From contig JALGQZ010000008.1 in assembly GCA_023105745.1 (NCBI GenBank), positions 23,697,866 through 23,761,865 of the forward strand: a stretch of DNA of 64,000 nt. The letters run 5' to 3'. Source of the DNA: Austropuccinia psidii (taxonomy: Eukaryota; Basidiomycota; Pucciniomycetes; Pucciniales; Sphaerophragmiaceae). Shown here piece after piece: positions 9,971 to 21,964 of the stretch (the first letter of the stretch is position 1; each line of letters starts with the position of its first letter). The position numbers were made by a program, and so were the translations under genes. Under the pieces are notes generated by a model. That model saw nothing but the letters and a program-made list of their open reading frames with translations. It was not told where the DNA came from and did not search any database.

Positions 9971-12585
9971 AGTGTTTTTCCTGTGGTAGAGTGCTGACTT
10001 GTATTATAAGCCAGTTGGACAGCTGGTAGAAGGGTAACCCAGTCATGGGTGTATCCTTCATGGTCCTTGTATTCCATGCCATAGGCACAGAACCTTCTAA
10101 GGATGTCTTCCATAGTCTGGATCATCCTCTCAGCTGGGCCATCTGTTTGGGGATGGTAAGCTGTGGAAAAGGCAAGCTTCGTGCCAAGCATTTCATACAA
10201 GTTGGTCCAAAATTCAGATGTGAATTTTGGGTCCCTATCACTAATGATGATTTTAGGGACTCCACAGGTAGATATGATGTTATTCCAAAATAACAGGGCA
10301 GTATCCATGGCTGTTTCCTCTTTGTGGCATGGTAGACACCTCATGATCTTGCTGAACCTATCAACTATGATCAAGCAGGCATTGTAGTTTTCTTTGCCTC
10401 CTGGGGCAAGTCCTGTAACCCAGTCCATGTTGATGGTTTCCCATGGGCGTTTGGGTTCTTCTATATGTTGAAGTAACCCTTACTTCTTCCCATGTTTCCT
10501 GTTTGCCTTTTGGCATCTTTCACAAGTGTTGATGTATTCTCCCAACTCTTGTTCCCACTTGGGCCACCAAGCTGTGCTTGCTACCCTCTCTTTGGTCCTG
10601 TCATCACTCATGTGTCCCATATAGGGGCAGTCATGACATTCCTGTAGGATCAGAGAGATGTGGTCTTTGTCTACCACTGTGAGTGCACTTGTGTGTTTTT
10701 CTCTGTGGTAGAGCAGGCCATCTATAAGGAAGAACTTGTTATCCTTATAGGATCTCAACCAGGGTTCTTCCAGTTGGGCTTCCAGTTCTGGAATCCTGTA
10801 TTTTTGTTGAAGGAGTTGTAGTAGTATGACACACTGTTTGTGTTTGACATAAGACTTCGGTACTGCACTAAAAAATTCCCTGTGCAGTTCTGAGGAGCTT
10901 ATCCCCAGTATGGGGGTTTCTGTTCCCTCTGAAGCAATTTTCTCACTGTCAAGGGTACCATGTTCTGGTGCCCATTCAGAAAATATGAAGTTCTTCCTTC
11001 TATCTATTTCCATGAAATGGATAGGGATCTTGGCTGCAACTTCAGGGTCATAGGCTGGATTGCTTTTGACATTGTCCAGTGGCCATCTGCTGAGGCCATC
11101 TGCATTGGTATGACTTTCAACTTCTTTGTATATGATGGTCATGTTACCTCTATACTCCTGAATAGCTATTTGCCATCTCAGCATGTGTCTATTTGTAGTC
11201 TTCTTGTTCAGTAAACACTTCAAGGTTGTGCGGTCTTTGTAGACTTCAAAGACTGCACCCTCCAAATAATAATGGAGTTTTGCTAGAGCCCAGACTAGAC
11301 ATAGACATTCAGTCTGGGTGGCCCCATACCTGGCTTCTGAATCTTTAAGCTGCCTTGAGATGTAGCAAATTACTCCTTCTCTTGGTTAACCATCCACAAT
11401 TTGTCTTTGGTGAATGGCTGCTCCTAAGCCTTGGCTACATGCTGCATCTATGTATAGCTTGAATGGTAGTTCAAAGTCAGGCAAGATGAGCACAGGTGCA
11501 TTTGTGAGTTCATTTTTGATTCTCTCATATGCATCCCTCCTTTCCTTGGTTATCTCAAAAACTACCTCTTTTGAACATAACTTGTATAAACTACTAGTTA
11601 TGTGTGCAAAGTTTTTGATGTGGTTTCTATAGTAGCTAGCAAACCCAAGGAAGGATTGCATCTCTTTGATGCTCTTTGGTAGTGGTTTTTGCAGTACCGC
11701 CGCTACTTTATTCTGGTCAATTGCGAGACTAAGACCTGAGACTTTATGTCCTAGAGCTAGTAGCTCTTGTTGGCCAAAATTACACTATTTTAGTGAGATT
11801 TTCAGATTGATGGGTGTACATTTACTTAGCACTCTGTCTATATATTGTACATGATCTTCCCATGTTCCTGAGTATATAATAATATCATCAATATATACTT
11901 CCATCCAGCCTTCTAATATTTCTTCTTGAAATATTGTGTCCATCATCCTTTGGAAGTGGGCTGATGCATTTTTAATGCCAAATGGCATCCTGGTATACTC
12001 ATATATGCCCATATGGCATATTATTCTGAGTAATTTCATGGACTTTGGTTTAACTCCATTCTGGTGGAAGCCTTCCATACAGTCCATTTTGGTTATGTAT
12101 TTTGCTTTTGCCAGTTTATCCAAGGCATGAGGTATCCTGGGTATAGGGTACCTGTCTGCTTTTGTGTAGTCATTCAGAGCTCTGAAGTCTCCATACAATC
12201 TAGACTTGCCATCATGACTGGTGATTAGGACAGGAGTGGTTATTTTCACTATTTCATTGTGTCCAATCTTCCTGATAACTTCCATGTCCAGGAGTTCATT
12301 GATACGTTTTTCAGTTTCTTTCCTGGTTTCCAGACTTGCTGGGTAAGGAGGTCTCCTAAGCATGGGTGGATAAGGCCTTTCCAAATCCAGATATAGTTCT
12401 ATATAATGGCCTTTGATCTTGCCTAATGCTTCTTCACCAATGGAAAATGCTGGTCTGTTCTTTCTCAGCATCTTCAGTAAACTTAGTTTTTGTTTACTGG
12501 TGAGGGTAGTGCTAGACTGTCCCTCTCTGAATTCCTTCAGAAGTTCTTCTAGTGTATCTTGAGAAGATATCTGGTATATATCAAG
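9971..12585 (-). pseudogene. A1 pol: RT, RNase H, integrase (broken, 3'-truncated)
   Basis: RT occupies about 12470-11660, with [11 protein letters not shown] and the catalytic [13 protein letters not shown]. RNase H follows ([26 protein letters not shown]). The integrase zinc-binding domain ([18 protein letters not shown], then CERCQ) precedes the core: HMDWVTG-type motif with first aspartate at about 10426, [12 protein letters not shown], and [14 protein letters not shown]. Stops are seen at 11785 (lysine codon to TAG), 11386 (glutamate to TAA) and near 10480, and a frameshift near 12585 separates it from the protease. The chromodomain end is absent. In a live element these enzymes copy RNA to cDNA and insert it. 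Confidence 0.85.
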
Positions 12586-14150
12586 TGAGAATTTCTTTTC
12601 CTTGTTAGTACCAATGGTGATGTGCCTATTTTCCTGTTGTAAATGTCTATGCCATACATCCTCTGGTAGTCTGTTCCCAGTAAAATCCCTTGGATTTGGG
12701 CATCATCAAGCACTATAAACTCCGGGTTGAGTCTGATATTACCCTTCCTGTGGGGTATAATTATCTCTTTGATAATTGTCCCGATGGAAGTCATCCTCCC
12801 TGATGAACTTTTAAAGTTCTTTGCCTTAGTGGGAAAGAGCTGTTTTTCCCAGTTTGGGAAGTGGTTATCCAGATAGTTTCTGGCCACTATGGAGCAGTGT
12901 GCTCCACTATCAATGATCAGTGGTTGCTGAGCATTGTCAATACAAACAGTCATTTTTGTGGCTGTCCCATGTATATATGCCATTCCTTTGGTTGGTGTAA
13001 CCAGGAATGTTTGTGCATCTTGTGTGTGTTTGCACAGGTTCTTGTTAGCAGTGTCCTGTGGAATGCCTGCTTGAAACTGTATGTCCTGCATTTCAAGTGG
13101 GGTTTCCTCTTGGTATTCCACTAGAAATTCCTCTCTTGGGTCTTGATCATCATCAGATGGTTCTCCGATGGGATCACCCATGGAGTCTGATTCAGAATCC
13201 TCTGTTGGGGATTCCTCTTCTGGGACTTTCTCAATGGCATAGAATTTTTTCTTTGCCTTTGGACAGTTATTGGCATAGTGGTCTGTTGAACCACAATTGT
13301 GACAAGAATTCTTCTTTTTTGCCACTTCTGCCACTCTTTCTCTGGGTTTGTCTTTAAACTCTACCCTGAGAGGTTGTTTCTCTTTGAAGCCACTGCTTCT
13401 ATATGGGGTGAATTTCCCTATATTAGTCCTCTTCCTTATGTCTTGTAAGGTGTTGGCAATGTCATCTAGAGTGCAATTTTGGTTGCATCTGCATTTTATT
13501 GCATGCTCTAGTTCTCCTGGCAGTTGCGTCAGAAGTTTGTGATTCCTCATTTGAATGTTCATCTGAGGATCAATGGCCTGAAGTCTTTTAGACTGTCTGA
13601 GACACCACTCATATGGATCTTTGTCCACAGAGTATTTGTCATTTTCAAATGACATGGTCTTTTTCCATATCCAAGTACCATTACTGTACTTTTGGATGAT
13701 TTGACTCTTCCACCATGGCCAGTTTCTTCTTCCATGGATTTCTTTCATTTCAGTGTACCATATACTAGCATGACCTTTAAATTCTGTATTTAATCTAGCA
13801 GTGATCCAGTAATCTGGTATGCTTGGTACATCAATAAAGAGTCCATCAATATAATCTATGAGCTCCATATGATCATATTCTCCTGATCCAAAGAATTTGG
13901 GCCAGCTTGAGGCCTCAGGAAGCTGTTTCAAGGCTTCTTTCTCTGAATAAGACATTCCATCTCCATCTTGGTATTGTGATGGAGATCTTGCCTTATTTAT
14001 CAACATGGCATCTGGTTTGATGTCATCTAGTTGATATGGATTATCCATAACTTGGCCTTGTGGATGGGGCTTCAAGTTATGGTACACATTAAATAGTTTG
14101 TTTATGTCTTGATCCAGACAATCCCTGTCCCTTTTGCTTTTGTGTTGTTC
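12549..14150 (-). pseudogene. A1 gag C-terminal part and protease
   Basis: A 512-codon open stretch (14087-12549) carries the capsid signature WPKFFGSGEYDHMELIDYI, then IWYTEMKEIHGRRNWPWWKSQI. A zinc knuckle C-x2-C-x4-H-x4-C (CHNCGSTDHYANNC) and a retropepsin with DSGAHCSIVA follow. A frameshift near 12620 (YNRKIGTS instead of YNSKNRHITIG) ends the frame before RT. A TAA at 14151 (glutamate codon in the related copy) cuts it from the gag N-terminus. The product would package element RNA and process the polyprotein. Confidence 0.85.
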
Positions 14151-15164
14151 TTAAAAGAACAGATTCAGTCTTTTGTTGGTCTCTTCAGAGGCTTTGCTCA
14201 ATTGAGCATATCCTTCTTGAAGATTCTTAACTATCTGTTCCAAGGAGGCTTGTGTTTTTTTCATCCTCTCATGGCCAGCTTCAAGTTCTGCAAACTGTGT
14301 TGCAGATTGTTCAGCATATTGGGACATTTGTAACCACAGTGTATCACTGTTTAAGTTACTCTCAGGTGTGACAATGTTGTGTTCAATCGGAGTGGGGGTA
14401 ATGTTTCTATTACTAGGAATATTGATTCTAGAGTGGTTTACAACTACTTCTGGTTCTTGTGTACTTCTTTCACCAAATCTAAAAGCTTCTGGATCATGGG
14501 GTCTGACTCTTTCCTCCTCTGGTTGGAGGAGGTTTTGTTCTTGCCCTTGTTTCCTTGTCTTCTCCTGGAAACCTCCTGGAATTGTGAAGAATAGTGACTC
14601 TTGGCCACTGATATGCTGGTTTCTGAATGGTGTGAAGCCACTGGAGAGATGATTTGGCCTGCTCCTTGTGAGCTTGAAGGAATCTGAGTAGGCCCTGTCT
14701 GGGTTAACTGTTCTTCTATAGCTTGGATAGTGGCTTGATTCTCTCTTATCCTCTGTACCCCTGCCTCCAGGAGTCTGAACTGCCTCGTAGGATTCCAACC
14801 TTTGGTGATTATCATAAGGTCTTTGAAGTCTATCTCTTTGAGACAGATGTCCTGGAAACTTTCTCCAAGTCCTGCCCAGTGACTTGCCTGGTTTAACCTT
14901 TTGTTGTCCATGCTTCATTGAGATGATTTTTTGAGGAGTTGGTGGAGCTGAAGAACTTGATCCATATCCTTCCAGTCCTCTGGTTTGAGGTTCCTGTTTA
15001 ATTGGAGTGTGAATGGCAGGGTTGATATTATCTCCCTCATTGTTTTGCCATCCACCACCGTGTCCAAGGTGTCCTCTTCCAGGTCTTCTGGTTCTGGACA
15101 AGCCTTCTCTTTCCTCTGGCTGGTTCGTTTGGAATCCAAGGTCTCTGAGGTATACAGGGGACAT
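14151..15164 (-). pseudogene. A1 gag N-terminal part (frame y)
   Basis: This 337-codon frame starts MSPVYLRDLGFQ at 15164 and runs to a premature TAA at 14151, in frame with the capsid region beyond. It is rich in S, P, R and Q. Near its end is a coiled-coil-like stretch (SQYAEQSATQFAELEAGHERMKK). Its first ATG lies inside the predicted 68-bp intron at 15145-15212, so only RNA that keeps the intron would carry this start. It overlaps ORF1 exon 2 (14444-15144) in another frame for 700 bases. Confidence 0.6.
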
Positions 15165-15512
15165 ATCAGTGTTTTCAAGCAGTCAAAAACTTTATGTTCT
15201 TAGGGTATTTACCTTTGACTGTGCCTTGTACAAATTTGTTATCTGCTGATTTGGGCAGTTTGCCTTTGGAGGTTACAACTGGGTTAATAATTTTAATTTT
15301 TCCTGTACAAGTGGTTAAGGTTGATTTACCTTGTATTGATGCAGAGTTTTGTGGCTTTCTACTCCTCTGAGTGGCTATTGGAGTCCACTTCTTGGCTGTG
15401 ATGGAACCTTTGCTTAGCCTCTTTCCTTTACCCTTGCTGCCCTCTGGTTCTGAGGGTGTCACTGGTATGTTGGCCTGTGACTGGGTTTCAAGTGGGATGT
15501 AGCTTTCTTCCA
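14444..15512 (-). pseudogene. A1 ORF1: two-exon gene overlapping gag (one stop)
   Basis: Predicted exon 1 is 15512-15213 (300 bp) and exon 2 is 15144-14444 (701 bp), joined in phase (G+AG giving GAG). Including the A before exon 1, the total is 1002 bases, or 333 codons plus stop, identical to A2. One internal TGA at 14915-14917 breaks this copy. Exon 1 is basic (SKGKGKRLSKG). Exon 2 contains the sequence GWNP and a lysine/arginine-rich block, and ends VHKNQK. Here the AG before exon 1 has become AA, which creates a genomic ATG at 15513. No function is known to me. Confidence 0.55.
15145..15212 (-). other. Predicted 68-bp intron in A1 ORF1
   Basis: The minus-strand donor is AAAG/GTAAATACC and the acceptor CTCAG/AGACC. 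A branch-like CACTGATA lies about 20 bases before the acceptor. Size and placement match the A2 intron at 48100-48167 exactly. The gag ATG at 15164 lies inside it. Confidence 0.6.
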
Positions 15513-16072
15513 TTGAATCAAACAGGAAAAAGAGGGCTTATGTCAGTTAAGACTTCTTAAAAGGCTGGTTTTGCATGTCTAAGAATGGCCTCTGGGCTTG
15601 TATGTTACTACAATGTGCCCTTGTATAATGACAGTGTAATTTAATCAACAACTTCATGTCATAATTACAATTTATGGTACCCTGTCACACTGTTTGTGTG
15701 CCAGTATCCCACAGATACACTTGTGGTTTACAAGTGTAATCTGAACAAGTGGCTCTGTATAAGTGTAATTGAGTTAACAATACACTTAACCACGCCTCAA
15801 CTGATGGTTTTTCAGTCAGATGTGTCCTTATTCAATCAAGAATAAAGGACTTATTGATGGCTTATGTGTTCTTATATGTTAACACGCCAAAAATAAAGGT
15901 TTTTGTGGGTATTAACCACGTTGTAAGTACCCTTATAATATGAGTATTAAAGTAAAAATATATATATAATATATCTTTTTAAAAGAAAATACACCTAAAA
16001 AGATAAAACAATTGTCAGAAATAAAGAATAAGGGAGAAAACTTACTTATAAGGTCCAAAAAAAAGTTTAAAA
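15513..16072 (-). other. A1 5' leader with predicted leader intron
   Basis: No gene is visible. A strong donor TTATAA/GTAAGT sits at 16045 close to the primer-binding site, and the acceptor region before exon 1 (TGTTTGATTCAA/TGG) has lost its AG. In A2 the matching pair is intact, so this 533-bp stretch is probably a leader intron in the ancestral element. Confidence 0.5.
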
Positions 16073-16091
16073 CACGGCCAGGCCCCCAAAA
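16073..16091 (-). promoter_or_regulatory. Primer-binding site of A1
   Basis: On the minus strand, TTTTGGGGGCCTGGCCGTG immediately follows the LTR. The same sequence follows the LTRs of A2 and of family B elements. The tRNA is not identified; a tRNA ending GGCCAGGCCCCCA would fit. Confidence 0.65.
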
Positions 16092-17496
16092 TATCAGGAT
16101 GAAACTATGATAAAGGAGTAAATAGGCTAGTTACAGCTTTAGCTATGTTTGTGACACGGTAAAAATGGTTAAAAAAGGTTTATAAGAGTTGAAGATGATT
16201 TGATTTAAGGTAAAAGGGCTTTATTATATGTAATATAGTGGTGGTGAAAGCTGTTGAAAGCCCTGGGTGTAGCTTGGTCTGTTGGGTTAAAATAATTGAG
16301 ATTTATAATTATACCTGATTATTAACCAAGAGTAAAGCTGTTTTTGACAGTTTACTATGTAGGTTATTCAAGAGCAGGATGAGGAGACAATTCTGGCTAT
16401 GAAAAGCCTCCTTTTTATCCTGAAATGGGGTGGAAAGGTTCCTAGACCTTTCCACATAGAGGACATGAAGATCTTTCACTCTCTAGTAATGGATTGTGGT
16501 TTTCAAACAGCCTGTACAACCTGTATTGGGCTCAGATGGGGTTTTAAAACCATATCTGGGCAGTTTTCACCAATACAGGGCAAAAACTTTCATCTGGGGA
16601 CCTCACAGCCTGATTCTGATGTGTATGACACGTAGAATGCTGTACAGAAGCTGTATGGGACCCCAGTATTGACTGACATATGAGGTATTGAAGTAAAAAC
16701 AAGCTTCTTTGTCTATTTGACACCTCATATTCATGGTTATGGGATATTATCCCATGGTAAGGCTGTATTGGTCAGAATGTGGGATTTTGACCTCAAAGCA
16801 GCTATAGCTTTGTCAGTTCTTGAGATATATACCTCAAAACTGGACCGGTGTGTAGCCCTGTATGTGTTATACAAAATGGTACCTTATTTGATATGGTTAT
16901 CATTAGAAATGGCAAAGTTATGCCATGTACAAGAATTTTGTACATATGCGTGTTTTAGGCAAAAAGATGTATTGAGCTTGTTTGCCCGATACCTTCTGCT
17001 GTAGTTGATATATGGGGAAGTGGATGACACCATCAGATAGCCCTGATTGTGCTCTTTCCAAAAAGACCCCACTTCAAGTATCTCACACTAAAACTGTAGA
17101 AGTTAGATGGGAGGTGAATGTTTTGTTCACCCTTCTTTGGCCTGAAATTGACCATAACTCCAGTAATATTGGTGCTAGCTGAGTTTGGCTGGTACCATTC
17201 GATAGCCCTGGCTTAGAGCTTCATTTTGAGTACCCATTTGATGGGGTTAAGCCTCTCCTTCTAGACTTTAGATGAGAGGTGAAAATCAGGTTTTATGCTC
17301 AGCAATAACTTTGTTATTCTTTGTCCTATGGTGATGGGACTTATATTTTCAGAAAGGAGTGAGTTTCCTCTTTTGTTTGATACTTTTTGAGCTCATTTGG
17401 CTCAGCTCCATGTTTTGGTGGTATCTTGGCTATACCATTGGTTTATGGTATTTTGGCTGTCATGCTTGTGCTCTGGTTTTGAGTCACAGGCTGGCA
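16092..17496 (-). repeat. A1 5' LTR (about 1405 bp)
   Basis: On the minus strand it starts TGCCAGCCTGTGACTC (a decayed TGTCAGCC) and ends CATCCTGATA (a decayed CCTGACA). Strong similarity to the other A LTRs runs throughout. Several CpG-containing motifs have lost CpG here, for example GATGTGTATGACACG against GACGTGTATGACGCG elsewhere, consistent with an older copy. Confidence 0.85.
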
Positions 17497-19487
17497 TCTG
17501 CTGTATGCTCATTGGGATTGAGGATGGACATAAAAACCTTTGTCTATTTGAAACCAAGAGTAAGAATATATACATTACTCATGATTGTCTGTTTTTGGAC
17601 TCTGGGGCTTTCTGGCCTAAGTCTTGTTCAAATTGTACCTCCTCCTCTATAGTTAACAAATTAACTTTCATTTACCTAGCCACAGTGGGCTCTTCCAAAA
17701 TTTCCCCTCCCTTGGAAAATGCTCCTGATGAAGTCAATTTCAAAAGCCCTCACCATTTCTCTGATCCTGAACATTCTCCAACCAAACAACCTCTTGGAGT
17801 AGAGCAACTTCCTCCTGAAGTGGTCTTCTGTACACCTACGCAAAATAATTTGCTGTCACCTAATTTACCCAAGGGCTGGACTTATGAACTAGTGCCTAAT
17901 GAGGCTTCCAACACTATTGAAGGTTCCGTCTCTGGTAAAAGCATCATCACAGGCAAACGTCAAACTCAACCTTCTTTCCGTTTTATTGGAACAGTAAGCA
18001 GTGGTGCTCCTCAGTCTTTTAAAGAAGCTATGGCTTCCCCCAAAGCCAATGCCTGCATGTTTGAAATTAAAAAAGAATTTGCCAGTCTTGAAAGGCATGG
18101 TTTCCTGGAAGAAATCACTAAAACAAATGAAATCCAACTACTCAGAACCACCTGGTTGTTTAGAGAGAATACAGAGGCTCACCGTAACCTTCTTGAGGAA
18201 CAGGCACGACTGTGAATTTGTGGATTTTTCAAAATTGAAGGTTTATACTTCCATGAAGCCTTTTCTACTACTGGTTTCCTGGTAACCCTGTGCTGAAAAG
18301 GACTTAGATCTTCACCAAATGGATGTGAAACCTGCCTTCCTCCATGGTGATCTTGAAGCGGTAATTAATATTGCTCTTCATGAAGGTTATCCAACCTCAG
18401 GGAGTTGGGACTTGTGTCTTTTACTTAAGAAATTGCTGTACGGTCTTCACCAGAGTCCAAGAAACTAGTATCTAAATATGAAATCTTTTTCACAACTGCT
18501 GGCTTCCAAACATCTGAAGAAGATCCCCGTCTCTTCATAAAAACCTCAGCTCGCCCGTGCTTTGTCTTTATCCAAGTGGAAAATCTTTTCATTGGTGTTA
18601 CTAATCTCGATAGTTCTCAGGTGGAAATCAACTCCACCTTTGATATGGGAGATCTAGGAGAGCTTAAATTTGAACTGGGAATGAAAGTTACTAGAAACAG
18701 AAAGATTTTTCTCACCTTTCTCAACCAGGATATCTATATTTACAAGCTTTTACAAACCTTCAAAGTGGGTAATTGCCTTCTCACACCAACTCCTAAAGTC
18801 ACCTTGTCTTCTCTCACTCTGGTGTCTAGTGATATACCTTCTGAAGAAGTTTAAATAAATTATTTTAGGGCCATTGGGCTTCACAATTATCTAGTAACCT
18901 GTACACCTCCAGAACTTGCCTTCTCAGTTTCTCAAAAACCCTGGCCATGAGGATGAACTGGCATTCATGCATGTTATACAGTACTTGCATAAGACTAGTA
19001 TGTGAGGCATCACCCTAGGGAGGGTGGGTGATAATTCTGTGATATCTGCCTACTGCAACTTGGACTGGGGCTCCAATTACAATTAAAAATCCTTTTATGG
19101 AAGTTGTTTCTTCTTCCATGGTCCAATTGGGTGGAGGACATAAAACCCATAGGTGGTTTCTCTCTTTTCAACTGAGGATGAATACCAGTCCATCTCTAGC
19201 TGCTTTCAGGACGTGTGCTAGTTGCTTGAGCTAGTTTTTGATTTTGGGTGATTGATCAATTCAGATCTATTGTTTTGAAAACCAAGGTGCACTGGCGCTA
19301 CTAAGGAATCCAATTTATCAACACAAGACTTGTCACATCAAACTTTGATTACCCTGGTGCCGGAAAATTCTCAAAGAAGGCACCATTTGTGTCTTCTATA
19401 TCCCCAGTAAGGACATGATTGCTGATTTAATCACTAAACATCTTCCAAGAGCTACTCATTGAAAATCCACTGGATTATCAGCTTCAA
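17497..19487 (+). pseudogene. D1 integrase tail, RT and RNase H (broken)
   Basis: Copia sequence resumes right after the A1 LTR with LIGIEDGHKNLCLFETKSKNIYITHDCLF, the end of the copia integrase region. A long S/P-rich linker (17640-17990) follows, then the RT start PQSFKEAMASPKANACMFEIKKEFASLERHGF. Later RT blocks appear in shifting frames to 18853. The catalytic YVDD site reads IQVENLF (about 18570), so the active site is lost. RNase H traces follow near 19230-19470, ending in the typical MIADLITKHLP. Stops at 18213 and 18852, and frameshifts near 18470, make it non-functional. Confidence 0.75.
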
Positions 19488-19498
19488 GCATGGGAGGG
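19488..19498 (+). promoter_or_regulatory. Polypurine tract of D1
   Basis: CATGGGAGGG lies directly before the 3' LTR, at the position expected for copia plus-strand priming. Confidence 0.65.
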
Positions 19499-19746
19499 TG
19501 TGAAAGTATTATTTTGTCAGTCAAACCAATTCCTTGGTTAACACAACATCTCTAGCTGAACTAGCTGCGGTCTCCTACTTTTTAACCAAATTAGTTATTT
19601 TAAGATAACTATGTGATCCATTATTATGTTGTATTTCTCCTCATCACTGTATATAAATCTCTTATGCGAACTGATAAAATGGTCCTTATCTGTTCTTCTC
19701 AGCTTATTCTCAATAATATCCTTGTTCTGCCTTCCTATGTCTTCCA
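19499..19746 (+). repeat. D1 3' LTR (248 bp)
   Basis: It begins TGTGAAAGTATTATT and ends TGTCTTCCA. It aligns along its full length with the 5' LTR at 7950-8197 and has identical length. Confidence 0.8.
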
Positions 19747-19819
19747 GGGTGCTCTCTTGAAATCAGTTCTGCTCAGTGTATTCTCAATAAGATCATTGTT
19801 CTGATTTCTTATGTATTCA
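19747..19819 (+). repeat. Partial duplicate of the D1 LTR end
   Basis: This segment repeats the last 65-70 bases of the LTR (CTGCTCAGTGTATTCTCAATAAG..CATTGTTCTG..TTCTTATGTATTCA) with about a fifth of bases changed. It may be a remnant of a second LTR or an old tandem duplication. Confidence 0.5.
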
Positions 19820-20000
19820 GTGTTGGTAGGCAAGATGCTGAAAGGGATAGCTGAGAAAGGCTGCAAAGATGACTGTCAAAGTGTGAAACAGTTCTTGTTG
19901 AAAGTCACATTGTAGATTTAGGTTATCTTCCTATGACCCAAAAGAATACTTCAGTTCTTGTTGTGGAGATGAACCCCAAGGAGGGCTCCCTGTTGAGCCA
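19820..20000. other. Unassigned spacer between D1 and B3
   Basis: I recognise no feature here. It could be the old target of D1 or more copia E1 sequence, but no motif supports either. Confidence 0.4.
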
Positions 20001-21946
20001 TGTGAACCTTTGAGATATGACCACATACCCAAAAAGGTCACAAGAAATATTTAAAATAATTATACCTTTGAAAATAATTACCTGAAAACCATAAAACTGC
20101 CATAAATAGGCATAAAACTTGGCTTAACTTAAAAAGCAATGAATAAAGATGTGAAATAAATTACACCATTGGATTCCTCATGGTAAAATACACATATACC
20201 ATTTTTATGGCATATCTGTAAAGTCAAAATCTAATAAGTTATAAGTAATAAAAACCTATAAAAAACATGAATCAATGATTATTTCAAATAACAATGAAAC
20301 AAAATGTGAAATAGATTGTAGCATTGGAATCCCCATAAATGTACACACAGAAAAAAATTAAGAAGCTAATCTCCAAAGTCAATACTTCAGGACATAAGCT
20401 GAATATATGCACTTTTTTGGTCAACGCATATATTCAAGGATTTTAGCTTATATCTTGTGAAATATATATGATAGAGTGATAAACCAAAAATAAAGCCACC
20501 ACGTAATTACTGTAAAAACACAGAATTGAACTTCATTTTACAAGCTATAAACAAGGTTAAAACCTGTAATGGAATACTGATTAGAATCAATAGAGCTGTT
20601 GACCACTTTGTTGTGAAAGTGGTCCAAACTCAAAAAAAGTAGAAATTCAGATTCTACTTGTTCATTTGTGAAGAATGACAAATTTTTTATTACAATATTT
20701 AAGGTATAACCCCTTGAAATCATGGTTTGAAGTTTAAAATATTAAATTTCGACAGAAAAGATGAGTTACAAGAAAAATCATCAAAAAAAAGAGTTTTGAT
20801 GATTTAATAAAACTCTCTTGGCAGTGTAATAAAGACATTTCAAGCTATCAGAATACACTCTCATAATGGCTTTAGCATGTATAAATTAAAAGTTATTGAT
20901 GATCAAAGTTTAAGCTTAAATCTGATCATTTAAGATCACTCGTTGTAATTTTATTTTAAGTTTACCAGTCATATAAGTGATAAAGCTGGTGAATACTATT
21001 AGAGTATGATTAATACTAATAAAATTCACAAAGTTTAGGCATATTTCAAGCCTATGATGTCATTAAAGGTAGAGTTATAGTGATAACTCTAAATAATGGT
21101 GGAATTATGAGGTAAGATGGTTTGATCATGATGTAATCATCACCAAACCTTAAAATATTGATAGATTCTAGTAGAAAGAATCATTACACATCTACTAGAG
21201 ACCTTCTGGACTCTAGGAGGGAGGTATTTACTATAAATAGAGCTCTTTTTACTCTGTTTCCCCCTCAGATGCTTACAAAACACTGAAATATTTAAATCAA
21301 AAGATAATTTCTTTATTCTTGATATAAAAAACTCTTATATTATTAAAGACCAAAGGTAATCTTATTATAATAACCATCTTTGACGTGATTATTATATTTA
21401 TTTAACTGTTTTGTTTAAAATTCTCTTAAAAACCTCAATTCCACGTAAAATTAAGAATATTTGTAATTTCATTTAGAATTTATTGTAAATACAATTGAAA
21501 AGGTTGTATTTACATTTTTAGGCGTAAATTTATTCAAAAATATTATATTAAGTCTTAAAAGTAGCTTATTTCTTCTTATTATAATACTTTTCTCTCTATA
21601 ATTACTCTAAATAATTCTAGAATTAATATAAATAGTATTTATATTAATTCATAACTTTGATATTAGTAATATTATTGTTATTAATTGTTTTTTATTAATA
21701 AAAAACAATTTTTTACACCTTTGTTACTTGTTGGTAACAATAATAAAGTGCCTTCAAATATATTAGTTATCTTATATTAATATATTTATTCATTATATTA
21801 TTATATTTATTCAATAATATAATTATTTTTAGGCCATAATTATAATAATTATTTTTATGTTATTTATTTTAATTATAAGGACATTCATAGTACAATAAGT
21901 AAAATATTAGTAATTTTTACTTATTGTTTCATATTCAAACCTTACA
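20001..21946 (+). repeat. B3 5' LTR (1946 bp)
   Basis: It starts TGTGAACCTTTGAGATATG and ends TTCAAACCTTACA. It aligns with the five other B LTRs but is more diverged and about 80 bp shorter. The paired segments TGAATATATGC and GCATATATTCA are still present near 20400-20436. Confidence 0.85.
21232..21240 (+). promoter_or_regulatory. TATA box in B3 LTR
   Basis: TATAAATAG, a consensus TATA box, is followed by GAGCTCTTTTTACTC. The site is kept in five of six B LTRs. It suggests a transcription start about 30 bases downstream, near CCCCTCAG, making roughly 20001-21270 the U3 region. Confidence 0.6.
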
Positions 21947-21964
21947 TTTGAGGGCCTGGCCGTG
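21947..21964 (+). promoter_or_regulatory. Primer-binding site of B3
   Basis: TTTGAGGGCCTGGCCGTG follows the LTR. It differs by one base from the site shared by B1, B2 and family A. Confidence 0.65.

Larger units (their letters stand above)
9971..17496 (-). mobile_element. A1: truncated Ty3/gypsy family A element inside D1
   Basis: On the minus strand it has a 5' LTR (17496-16092), primer-binding site, ORF1, gag, protease, RT, RNase H and the first two thirds of integrase. It then breaks at 9971 within integrase (STTGKT), so the integrase tail, polypurine tract and 3' LTR are missing. Copia D1 sequence resumes on both sides, so A1 entered D1 as a full element and lost its 3' end later, or the left junction is a recombination scar. 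Confidence 0.85.
7950..19746 (+). mobile_element. D1: Ty1/copia element split by A1
   Basis: The order is 5' LTR, primer-binding site, gag, protease, integrase, RT, RNase H, polypurine tract and 3' LTR, the classic copia order. Two 248-bp LTRs bracket about 3.8 kb of internal sequence, which is interrupted at 9971-17496 by the minus-strand gypsy element A1. Some target sequence around the insertion (end of the integrase and following spacer) seems lost. Every gene is decayed. No clear 5-bp target duplication is visible (GTTTC on the left against GGGTG on the right). Confidence 0.85.

Noticed and set aside
17397..17500. N-terminal extension of the D1 reading frame starting MAQLHVLVVSW
   Set aside because: These codons lie in the A1 LTR. 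The real copia sequence starts after 17496, so the apparent start is a fusion artefact.
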